The notes beneath the pieces were generated by a model, which was given only the letters and a program-made list of their open reading frames with translations, had not been told where the DNA came from and did not search any database. Shown in pieces: positions 34,502-42,046 of a DNA stretch of 64,000 nucleotides. The DNA is from an uncultured Lachnospiraceae bacterium. Lineage in GTDB: Bacteria; Bacillota; Clostridia; Lachnospirales; Lachnospiraceae. Location of the stretch: contig CAKRYR010000011.1 of the NCBI GenBank assembly GCA_934432595.1, forward strand, positions 21,146-85,145. The letters run 5' to 3'. The position numbers and the translations under genes are program-made. Within the stretch, counting starts at the first letter, position 1; every line of letters starts with the position of its first letter.

Positions 34502-36274
34502 CTACTTTCTCTTCTTACGAATTGTCACTACAACCATGACTACAGCAACAACTACAAGCAATGCACCTACTACGTAGAAAACAACTTCAGATACTGTACC
34601 TGTTTTTGGTAAGAATCCTAAAGGTGTATTACTATCAAATAATGTAAATCCTTTAGATCCTTTATCCTTACTGCTATTAGTAACATCAGCCTTTGGTCTG
34701 TTATTACTCAAGTCATTATCACTTTCAACATCCTGAACGTCATCCTTATCTACTTCAGGTTTATCAATAATATCACCATTCTTGTTATATGATGTATCTT
34801 CTGAAGTATCAACAACTTTCTCAGTTGGTGCAACAGTTGGATTCTCCGTTGTCTCAACTTTTGGAACCTCTCCTGCATTATCAGTAGGTGTTATTACTGG
34901 TACTTCAGTAGCTACTACCTCTGGTTGTTTTGTCACAACTGGAGTTTCAGTCACTACTGGTTGCTCAGTTACTACTGGTTGCTCAGTTACTACTGGAGTT
35001 TCTGTTACCACTGGTTGCTCAGTAACTACTGGTTTTTCAGTCACCACTGGTTGCTCAGTAACTACTGGTTTTTCAGTCACCACTGGTTGCTCAGTTACTA
35101 CTGGAACAGGTGTAACCTCCGGCTCTGGCACTTTAGTAGGTCCTACAATCTCTTCAGTTGGTTTCGGTGTCTCTTCTGGTGTTTGATCTTCCTGTAATCT
35201 AAAAGTAATCTTACAATTAGATACTGCTCCACCTCTCTCAAGGAAAAATACTTGTAATGTATGTCTTCCTACAGTAAGTGAATTAATATATGGATTATCC
35301 ATAGCTACTGATGAAACTGTATTATTATATTTACCTGACGTTTCATCAAAATGGTTACCTTTAGTTTCAACTTTACCAGTTGCAAAGTTTATTGTACCCG
35401 ACACTGCGTCGTGTACTCCTCCCAAATCTAATACTAAATTACCATCTACAAATACCCAAAGATCATCATCACCTGAAAAAGAAAATACCATATCTTCTTC
35501 TGAGCCATTAAATGTCTTAACTTTGCCATCTTTAGGTTTTACAAATGGGAGTTCTAACTTCATACCAAAATAGTAATTTTTACTCCCTGACAAAGCGTAA
35601 TGACCATTCTCATCTGAACCTTTTGAAGTATCCAATTTATTAAAAGGCATGAATCCTATGTTAGATGCCATGTCGTATCTTTCCATCTTTAGTAACCCAT
35701 CCTCACCCAATTCCTTGGTTACTTGAACATGGTTCTTGCTACTATCGTATTGCAAATATCCATTGCCTATGTTTTCAAACGGGAAACTATATGAACCCAT
35801 ATAAGTATTAACATCTTCTGTCTGGAACAAATTAACCGCTTGATTGCCAGATACTGCAATCCTGTTATTAGCAAGACGTACTGTGCCATCTTCATTCAAA
35901 GAATTCTCAACTAGTCCTTGAACAACTTTATACTTATATGCACTAATCCATGAATTGTGTTCGCTTGGTCTTGGTACTACTTCTTGACCGAAATCTTCTG
36001 CCTTTACGTAATAATTGTCCTGATTAAATAAGAATAAAGCTGAATCATTATTAATTTCGTCTTCTCCTAATAAAAAGTTTCCATTACTACTTCTTTTTGA
36101 TGATTCATAATCAAATAAGTCCGCCTTATAATAGCTTATTGTACCAATCTCAGGATCGGAACTAGCTGAAGATTTATGTGCTATCTTCGTTATATAAGGC
36201 ATTGCTAAAGTCATTAATGCAAGTGACAACACAAAAATAGAACTGAAAGCAATTTTCTTGCGCATTTTTCTCAT
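34502..36274 (-). CDS. LPKTG-anchored surface protein with fibro-slime domain
   Basis: A 590-residue cell-wall protein. A signal peptide (about 1-33) is followed by a region containing a fibro-slime/PA14-like domain, recognised by FSFSGDDDLWVFVDGNLVLDLGGVHD and the later HTLQVFFLERGG (about 265-360). A Pro/Thr/Val stalk follows, with repeated VVTEQP/VVTEKP units (about 370-460), and then an LPKTG sorting signal, TM helix and KKRK tail. It should be covalently linked to peptidoglycan by a sortase; one is encoded 1 kb upstream. A c-di-GMP-I riboswitch starts the presumed ~900-nt leader, so it is probably a c-di-GMP-controlled adhesin. Confidence 0.85.
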   Translation of the reverse strand: MRKMRKKIAFSSIFVLSLALMTLAMPYITKIAHKSSASSDPEIGTISYYKADLFDYESSKRSSNGNFLLGEDEINNDSALFLFNQDNYYVKAEDFGQEVVPRPSEHNSWISAYKYKVVQGLVENSLNEDGTVRLANNRIAVSGNQAVNLFQTEDVNTYMGSYSFPFENIGNGYLQYDSSKNHVQVTKELGEDGLLKMERYDMASNIGFMPFNKLDTSKGSDENGHYALSGSKNYYFGMKLELPFVKPKDGKVKTFNGSEEDMVFSFSGDDDLWVFVDGNLVLDLGGVHDAVSGTINFATGKVETKGNHFDETSGKYNNTVSSVAMDNPYINSLTVGRHTLQVFFLERGGAVSNCKITFRLQEDQTPEETPKPTEEIVGPTKVPEPEVTPVPVVTEQPVVTEKPVVTEQPVVTEKPVVTEQPVVTETPVVTEQPVVTEQPVVTETPVVTKQPEVVATEVPVITPTDNAGEVPKVETTENPTVAPTEKVVDTSEDTSYNKNGDIIDKPEVDKDDVQDVESDNDLSNNRPKADVTNSSKDKGSKGFTLFDSNTPLGFLPKTGTVSEVVFYVVGALLVVVAVVMVVVTIRKKRK

Positions 36275-36361
36275 ATTATCATCTCTCCTATGACTAATTT
36301 CGGTTTAATACTTCTTTAAGAACGCAACATCAAGTAGCGAATTATTTACTTAAAAAGTAAA

Positions 36362-36384
36362 TGCCTGCTTTTCTTGAGGCAGGC
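36362..36384 (-). terminator. Hairpin just before the adhesin gene
   Basis: GCCTGC and GCAGGC pair around a 10-nt loop, followed on the minus strand by ATTTACTTTTT, about 85 nt before the adhesin ATG. It could act as a second attenuator. The T-tract is interrupted, so this is tentative. Confidence 0.4.
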
Positions 36385-36389
36385 TCCCT

Positions 36390-36556
36390 ATTTTCAGCCT
36401 CGCTTTTTGAGGAAAACGTGGTTAACCTTCTTGACTATATAGGGCCAAGATCCTGTTTTCAGCCTCGCTTTATGGCTAGCGGGGTTAACCTTATCCTATC
36501 GAATATGGGGATAGGTACCTGTTTTCAGCCTCGCTTTGTGGCTAGCGGGGTTAACC
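36390..36556. repeat. Three ~36-nt direct repeats in the adhesin leader
   Basis: Copies at 36390-36427 (diverged), 36455-36490 and 36521-36556 begin with TTTTCAGCCTCGCTTT and end with GGTTAACC. The last two differ at one base. The 27- and 30-nt gaps can themselves form hairpins (CTATC...GATAG; CTTG...CAAG). Each repeat can pair CCTCGCT with AGCGGGG. They probably belong to a structured RNA leader of unknown function. Confidence 0.7.
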
Positions 36557-36953
36557 TGGTTGTTTCCTTGCATTATTAGCATAAAAGTTTGTCTCTACAA
36601 ACTCTTACACCGAGTATCTGTCACTTATGTGACCAACAAATTACCACCGGCAACCATTTATACTTTTCCACTTATCATATAGCCAAAAACACTACATTGA
36701 TAACAGAAAGGAATAAACAAGGGAACTACTTTTTTGTTGTAATTCCTATATAAATATTATACTTTATATTCCTTTTTTTGTAAACAAAACTGGGGCTTTT
36801 TACTTATTACTTTTCCTAACAAATACTAGAAGTATAGCTTATAAATGTATATCAATTTTAGAGATGTTTTTATATTTTGATATTAATGTCTTAAGCACTA
36901 CCTTATAGATATTATTTCTAAACATTAGACTCGTATTTTTTTGCAATGTAAAA

Positions 36954-36972
36954 CGGCCCACATTGTGGACCG
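36954..36972 (-). terminator. Hairpin downstream of the c-di-GMP riboswitch
   Basis: On the minus strand CGGTCCACA and TGTGGGCCG pair (one wobble) around a 1-nt centre and run into TTTTAC. It lies about 80 nt after the riboswitch and may be a second stop point in the leader. Confidence 0.45.
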
Positions 36973-37035
36973 CTCTACTTGGGTAGTTTAATATATTTGG
37001 AAGTTATTAAAAGGGGATCAAATTAATAAAATATT

Positions 37036-37140
37036 TGAATATAAAAAAACTTTCCGAATTCGGTAACTGGCTGTCATTTTAAAGACCCTTTAGTTTTGCG
37101 TCCCATTCTTTCGATATGGTTTGCCTTTGTCGTTGAAAAG
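37036..37140 (-). ncRNA. c-di-GMP-I (GEMM-I) riboswitch with terminator
   Basis: The minus strand contains the GEMM-I signature: GACAAAGGCAAACC, a GAAA tetraloop in CATATCGAAAGAATG, GGGACGCAAA, a second stem ending at AGCCAGTTACCG, then CCGAATTCGG and a T7 run. The GNRA tetraloop and the AGG...GGGACGCAAAG core are diagnostic. A consensus promoter lies directly upstream. The riboswitch should control transcription into the leader of the LPKTG adhesin gene by termination. Confidence 0.88.
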
Positions 37141-37181
37141 TATCAACTGTTTTTTTGTATTCAATTATTTTCTATGTTTAT

Positions 37182-37210
37182 ATAATACACTATTTTTTTT
37201 AATGTGTCAA
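37182..37210 (-). promoter_or_regulatory. Promoter of the riboswitch and adhesin transcript
   Basis: Minus strand: consensus TTGACA (37205-37210), 17-bp spacer, TATTAT (37182-37187). The transcript should start near 37175, about 35 nt before the riboswitch core and about 900 nt before the adhesin ATG. Confidence 0.75.
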
Positions 37211-37271
37211 CACCTTTTTTTTATTTTTTTTAAAAAATTTTTACAAAGTGTTTTTTAAGTGTTAATAATCT

Positions 37272-37970
37272 CTAATTTTCAAGTTTACATCTAACAATCA
37301 ATCTATTCTTTCCATTATCTTGGCAAGTAAGCAATGTTAGATTATAACCTTCAAGATTATCTGTTACATAAACATCTGTTGGCTTTACTTTAAAGCTTTT
37401 ACTTACTTTATAAGTATAACTCTTTCCATATTCATCTGTCAATACCACTTTATCATCTTTTTTTAATTTCTCCAAATTTTTAAAGAACACACCATATATT
37501 CCACCATGATGTCCTGCCAATACGCAGTTTCCTTCACCGCCTAAGACAGATGTTCCCTTCATATGTCCTATGGCTACAGCGATGTTAGCTCTATTACTTC
37601 CCTCTACTATAGGAAATTCTATATCTATTGTAGGAATATTAATTATACCTATGACTTGCTGATTCTTTAAAAGTTCATCTGAATTGCTATTATTTACATT
37701 CTTCTCATTTTCTTCTATTTCAAGTTTTTTAACTTCTTCTCGCACTAAATCTGGATCATATGTATTTTTCTTACTATTTTCTGTATTATCACTTATAGAT
37801 TCATTACTATCTTTTTTATTTAATTTATTTTCTTCTATTTTTTTCTTTAAATCAGTCATCATAACTTCTTGTTTGTCTGCTGTTTTTTTCTTGCTATATG
37901 CAGGATACAACATAATTCCTATACCAGCAACTAATAAAACTATAATCAATACTATCTTTATCTTTCCCAT
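37272..37970 (-). CDS. Sortase
   Basis: A 232-residue membrane-anchored transpeptidase. One TM helix (about 4-24) precedes a charged linker and the catalytic domain. The His is in LAGHHGG, the Cys in LLTCQDNG and the Arg in NRLIVRC. It cleaves LPXTG-type signals and links proteins to the wall; the LPKTG adhesin encoded next is the obvious substrate. The LLTC-xxx-GKNRLIVRC arrangement fits small class D/E-like housekeeping sortases better than class A, but the class is uncertain. The start at 37970 has GAGGA 7 nt upstream; that site overlaps the alternative ATG at 37982. Confidence 0.88.
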   Translation of the reverse strand: MGKIKIVLIIVLLVAGIGIMLYPAYSKKKTADKQEVMMTDLKKKIEENKLNKKDSNESISDNTENSKKNTYDPDLVREEVKKLEIEENEKNVNNSNSDELLKNQQVIGIINIPTIDIEFPIVEGSNRANIAVAIGHMKGTSVLGGEGNCVLAGHHGGIYGVFFKNLEKLKKDDKVVLTDEYGKSYTYKVSKSFKVKPTDVYVTDNLEGYNLTLLTCQDNGKNRLIVRCKLEN

Positions 37971-37994
37971 ATTAATCCTCATTTCTTATTAGTG

Positions 37995-38122
37995 AACAAA
38001 GAGTCGCTTGCGACTCTGAACCGTGCAAGTGGGAACGCAGTTCAAATTTCCCTTTCGCGAGCTGCGCATCCTCACGAAGTGTTTTATTTCATAGGAAATG
38101 CGACGCAATTTCCTATGAAATA
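37995..38122 (+). repeat. 129-bp structured intergenic element, copy 2
   Basis: Same element as 31857-31986, same orientation, again between minus-strand genes. The inner stem is CGCAG/CTGCG here and CGTAG/CTGTG in copy 1, so both changes keep pairing. The end hairpin TTTCATAGGAAAT/ATTTCCTATGAAA is conserved while its loop differs. Confidence 0.75.
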
Positions 38123-38124
38123 AA

Positions 38125-38148
38125 AAAAGGCAGCTATGCTGCCCTTTT
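38125..38148. terminator. Terminator-like hairpin next to repeat copy 2
   Basis: AAAAAGGCAGC and GCTGCCCTTTT form a stem with a short TAT centre and A/T runs on both sides. It may serve the SGNH-like gene side or be part of the neighbouring element. Confidence 0.55.
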
Positions 38149-38486
38149 CATCTTTAGTAATTACCCAAAATGCCGATTCTTGTATTTTGACTCCTAGCTC
38201 AAGCTAGGTGGGTTTCCACACATAAAGTTCTGAAGTCCTCGCATAAGTGAAGGCATGTCATCTCTTTATAAATATCGGATTCCCTATTAATATAATGTAG
38301 GTTCAAAATAACAAGGCTGTCGCACATTCCAGGAAACTAACATTTTTAATTTTAAACATATAATGCAAATTCAATTGCTTTTAATATGTTATATATAGTA
38401 TATACCATTTTCATATAATTATCAATACAAATATATATTTCTGTTAATATTTTACAAAATTATATTTTGATTTTTATTTATTTTTC
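38149..38486. other. Intergenic stretch with possible mobile-element debris
   Basis: No gene is seen. It contains a CCTAGCTCAAGCTAGG hairpin near 38190, an imperfect hairpin around CCTCGCATAAGTGAAGG near 38237 and an IS-end-like AAGGCTGTCGCACATTCC near 38312. These suggest remains of insertion elements, but no transposase or matching second end was found. Confidence 0.3.
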
Positions 38487-39356
38487 CTATTGATTATTAA
38501 GCAAAATCTTACTCATCATACTGCACCCTTCTGTGTTTAAATTAATACCATCTATAGTATATCTTTTCTTAATAGCATTATTGCTACTTTTCATTTTAGA
38601 ATTCATATCTATATATTTTGAATCTGTTTCCATAGCAATTTGTTTTAACTGTTTATTATACTTATCAATCTTTTTATTTGTAGCATTGTCTTTACCCGCT
38701 TTATCTTCTGATATATAAATTATTGAACATATATATACTTTGCTCTTAGGCTGATGTTTTTTTACATAGGAAACATATCTCTCCATATTTTTATAATACT
38801 CAACAACACTTATATTTCTAACATCATTTAACCCAATAGACAAATATATTTTCTTATACTTATTTCTTTTAACTTCAACTATACTATAAGCATTTTCTTT
38901 TATATTTTTATTACTTGAAAGCTTCTTATCTTTCAAATTTTTAGAAGATGCAGCTGCATCAAAAGCAAAGGTTCCCACTTCACAATGAAGTCTATAATAC
39001 ATAGATGTAATTCTAGAATCTCCTATAATTAACGCCTTTTCAAATAAATCCTCCAAAGCCATTACATCTAATGGCTCATCACTCATAGGTATTTCCTCAT
39101 CTACTATTTCTACGTCTTTAACTGTTTTTTTCTTATTTGCCTTTTCCTTACCTTTTGATATATTACTACTATCTTTCTTTTCCTTGCTCTCTGAATTCTT
39201 TTTATTGCTTTTATTTAATTCAATCTCACTGCCCTTATTTATTCCTACTAGACATTTCTTACTACTTCTTTGATGATATACTGTTATACTAAATACCAAT
39301 AATATCTCAAGCATAGCAATAATTGTCATGTAAGCCATTGTTTTATACTTACTCAT
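38487..39356 (-). CDS. SGNH/GDSL-like surface protein, catalytic His apparently replaced
   Basis: A 289-residue protein with an N-terminal TM helix (about 7-27), a Lys/Ser/Glu-rich linker and an SGNH-type domain from about 100. It has the block I GDS in IIGDSRIT and the block III Asn in SIGLNDVR. The block V position, normally DGxH, reads DGINLN, so the catalytic His is Asn. Members with this fold remove O-acetyl groups from surface glycans; this one may be inactive or binding-only. A GTG lies one codon earlier at 39359. It starts 18 nt after the GH13 gene, so both are probably co-transcribed. Confidence 0.7.
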   Translation of the reverse strand: MSKYKTMAYMTIIAMLEILLVFSITVYHQRSSKKCLVGINKGSEIELNKSNKKNSESKEKKDSSNISKGKEKANKKKTVKDVEIVDEEIPMSDEPLDVMALEDLFEKALIIGDSRITSMYYRLHCEVGTFAFDAAASSKNLKDKKLSSNKNIKENAYSIVEVKRNKYKKIYLSIGLNDVRNISVVEYYKNMERYVSYVKKHQPKSKVYICSIIYISEDKAGKDNATNKKIDKYNKQLKQIAMETDSKYIDMNSKMKSSNNAIKKRYTIDGINLNTEGCSMMSKILLNNQ

Positions 39357-39374
39357 CACAATCTCTCTTTAATA

Positions 39375-41489
39375 TTAGTACTCCTCTATATTTTTTATAA
39401 TAACGCCAGAATAAGCTGGTAACGTAAGTGTTAGCACACCATTTTGAGACTGATATACCTGAGCACTTAAATCATATCCTTCTTCTGTTGTTAATATCAA
39501 TCTTCCTAACCTCTCATTATCTTCTATTCCCATCTGCCACACATTTATGTCCATAGTCAATGTATCATTATGATTATTTACTGCTACTACGATTTTATCA
39601 TTTTCATCAAAACGTCCATAACTTAAGTACATAGGTCCTCCACCTAAAAATATAATAGAACCTGTCTTAAGTGCTTGATAATCTTTGTGAATACGAATTA
39701 ATTCCTTATGAACATTTATCAAATCCTTATCTTCTCTTCCCCAAGGATAAGTTCTTCTATTATCTGGATCTGTCCATCCACATACACCGGCCTCATCTCC
39801 ATAGTATAATGTAGGTGCTCCAGGCCATGTCATTTGAATAACAACTGCTTCTTTTAAAACACCTTTATTTATACCTTCATTAGCCGCTTCTGGTCCTAGT
39901 GAACCTGTTCTGCCAACTTTACGATTAGTTCTTGTTAAAAATCTTGAATGGTCATGATTAGACAATTCATTCATTGCAACAAGAAGAGACTGTGTGTTGA
40001 ACCTTGACATATGGTGTCTCATAGCTCCAAAGAAAGCCTCATGATTACCTAATAAGTCACCTCTATACTCATCACTATGTTTTTCAACTCCAGTTAAAAA
40101 CCAAGTTAATGGTTCCATAAATGCATCATAGTTCATTACAGTATCCCATTCATTACCTTGTAACCAACTATTAGGGTCTCCATAATGCTCAGCTATGATT
40201 ATTGCCTCTGGATTAGCTTCCTTTACATTTTTTCTAAAGTCTCTCCAAAATTTATGATTAAACTCACTTGAATATCCTAAATCAGCTGCTACGTCAAGTC
40301 TCCAACCATCAACATTATATGGTGGCGAAACCCATTTACGTGCTATCTTCATTACATATTCATATAACTTAGGTGACTCTTCATAGTTTAATTTTGGAAG
40401 AGTATCATGTCCCCACCATCCATAATATTGACCATTATATGGCCAATTACCTTGACAAAACTTAAAGAATGTATGATATGGACTATCATAGCTTACATAT
40501 GCACCTAAATCATAGCCCTCTTGTCCTTCATATATTCTCTCTCTATCTAACCATTTATTAAATGAACCACAATGATTAAATACACCATCTAGAATTACCC
40601 TTATTCCCTTTTCATGAGCTTTACTTACAAATTCAGCAAAAAGCTCATTCGATGCATCTAAATTTTCTCTACTTGTAACTCTAGTTATATATTTAGAAGC
40701 ATTTTTATTATCATGGTCACCTTCTACTAAAGGTTCTCCACCATCTTTAACAATAACTCCAAAATGTGGATCTATATTATCATAATCTTGTATATCATAT
40801 TTATGATTAGAAGGCGATACAAACATAGGGTTTAGATATATTACCTCTATTCCTAAATCTGCTAAATAATCTAATTTAGACATAATTCCTTGTATATCGC
40901 CACCATAGAATTCTCTAACACCCATAGCTGCAGGATATTTATTCCAATCCTTGACCTCAGAAACATAATCCTCTATATAATTATACTCTCTATCTACAAC
41001 ATTGTTCGTACTACTTCCTTGACAAAAACGGTCTGTATATATCTGATACATAACAGCTCCCTTAGCCCAATCTGGTGTCTTAAATCCTGGCATTATAGTA
41101 AAATTATAATAAGGTTGAACATCTGTTGTTACACCTACCTTATTATAATAAAATGTTCTTCTTCCTGAAGTTATTTCAAAATAATATTCTATATTAGTCT
41201 CTCCGACCTGAATAGTTCTCTCATAATAATCAAATTTCTTATTATTTTTAAATCTGTCCATAACCATTCGTCGGCCATTCCATATCAAATAAACTACATC
41301 TACGTTCTCACGTTCTGTTCTTATCTTAATGGTAACATTCTCTCCTGGCATTGGTTCTGGTGGATTACGAAACATTTTTGTTCCATCACTAAACAATGCT
41401 TTTTTATTAAGCACCGGTGTCATATTACTAATATACATTTGTAATTTTTCACTTCTAGACAACTGATTAAAATTCAAGCCAAAATCCAT
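39375..41489 (-). CDS. GH13 glycoside hydrolase (neopullulanase/cyclomaltodextrinase-like)
   Basis: A 704-residue alpha-amylase family enzyme without a signal peptide, so cytoplasmic. An N-terminal beta-sandwich (about 1-135) is typical of maltogenic amylase/neopullulanase. The barrel follows with region I DGVFNHCG, the nucleophile Asp in GWRLDVAAD, the acid/base Glu in IIIAEHYGD and region IV LSNHDHSR. The C-terminal beta domain ends the chain. It should hydrolyse alpha-1,4 (and perhaps alpha-1,6) links in maltodextrins taken up by the cell. The start follows GGAGA closely. Confidence 0.88.
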   Translation of the reverse strand: MDFGLNFNQLSRSEKLQMYISNMTPVLNKKALFSDGTKMFRNPPEPMPGENVTIKIRTERENVDVVYLIWNGRRMVMDRFKNNKKFDYYERTIQVGETNIEYYFEITSGRRTFYYNKVGVTTDVQPYYNFTIMPGFKTPDWAKGAVMYQIYTDRFCQGSSTNNVVDREYNYIEDYVSEVKDWNKYPAAMGVREFYGGDIQGIMSKLDYLADLGIEVIYLNPMFVSPSNHKYDIQDYDNIDPHFGVIVKDGGEPLVEGDHDNKNASKYITRVTSRENLDASNELFAEFVSKAHEKGIRVILDGVFNHCGSFNKWLDRERIYEGQEGYDLGAYVSYDSPYHTFFKFCQGNWPYNGQYYGWWGHDTLPKLNYEESPKLYEYVMKIARKWVSPPYNVDGWRLDVAADLGYSSEFNHKFWRDFRKNVKEANPEAIIIAEHYGDPNSWLQGNEWDTVMNYDAFMEPLTWFLTGVEKHSDEYRGDLLGNHEAFFGAMRHHMSRFNTQSLLVAMNELSNHDHSRFLTRTNRKVGRTGSLGPEAANEGINKGVLKEAVVIQMTWPGAPTLYYGDEAGVCGWTDPDNRRTYPWGREDKDLINVHKELIRIHKDYQALKTGSIIFLGGGPMYLSYGRFDENDKIVVAVNNHNDTLTMDINVWQMGIEDNERLGRLILTTEEGYDLSAQVYQSQNGVLTLTLPAYSGVIIKNIEEY

Positions 41490-42007
41490 GTGACATTCTC
41501 CTTTAATTGTTATATAGAATTTCCTGTTTATCTAAAACCTAAAGGTTCCATATTCTTACTATTTTTTATAGACATATACATATATTTTATAATATTTCCC
41601 ATAAATATACAACTCTTTTCTGTTATTTTTCAAGATAAACTTATAAATCTTTATCCTAATTAAAAACCATTTTCTTTTTCTAGAGTTTTTCTTACCATTC
41701 CGAAACCTTTTAATTTTTTCCATTTTTTTTATCTTTAAACCAAATAAAGAGGACAAGTCACTGAGACTGTCCTCTTCGGAGAAGGTATTTTTGTTACTAT
41801 GGGGTGTAGCAAAAACTATATAATGTATTGGGGTTTACCCATATAGTATATCACTATATCTCACATAAGTCTGCACAAAAAATACCATTTTTTTATATTT
41901 TTTTTGTATAAAAGTGCTTAATTTTCGTATTTTTTTCGATAATTTACTAAAATTTATAGTTTTTTAGTGAAGGAAATATTACAAATTAGTAATTTGTAAA
42001 AAAACAA
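41490..42007. other. Intergenic stretch upstream of the GH13 gene
   Basis: About 520 A/T-rich bases. One clear inverted repeat, AAGAGGACA/TGTCCTCTT, spans 41747-41776. A 65-residue open frame (41559-41756, minus) has no RBS and a biased Lys/Tyr/Ile make-up and is not called. Nothing else is seen. Confidence 0.4.
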
Positions 42008-42028
42008 GAAGGGCACGCAGTGCCCTTC
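42008..42028 (-). terminator. Terminator after asnB
   Basis: GAAGGGCAC and GTGCCCTTC pair perfectly around a 3-nt loop. The minus strand continues TTGTTTTTTTAC. It is 18 nt past the asnB stop. Confidence 0.92.
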
Positions 42029-42046
42029 AATAAAAAACTCTTAATC

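Noticed and set aside
34782..35197. Plus-strand Val/Thr/Ser-rich and Trp/His-rich repeat frames
   Set aside because: They are antisense shadows of the VVTEQP repeats in the LPKTG adhesin gene.
36390..36556. CRISPR array of three 36-nt repeats with 27-30-nt spacers
   Set aside because: Only three copies, one strongly diverged, gaps that themselves fold into hairpins, no leader and no cas gene in the window. A structured RNA leader explains it better.
36361..36579. 72-residue plus-strand frame with CFQPRF.ASGVNL repeats
   Set aside because: It is the chance translation of the 36-nt RNA repeats and opposes the direction of the adhesin transcript.
38149..38300. IS200/IS605-type right end with guide-RNA-like hairpins
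   Set aside because: The hairpins are suggestive, but there is no tnpA or tnpB and no matching left end, so only a low-confidence debris note was kept.
41559..41756. 65-residue Lys/Tyr-rich frame upstream of the GH13 gene
   Set aside because: No RBS, A/T-driven composition and no recognisable motif.
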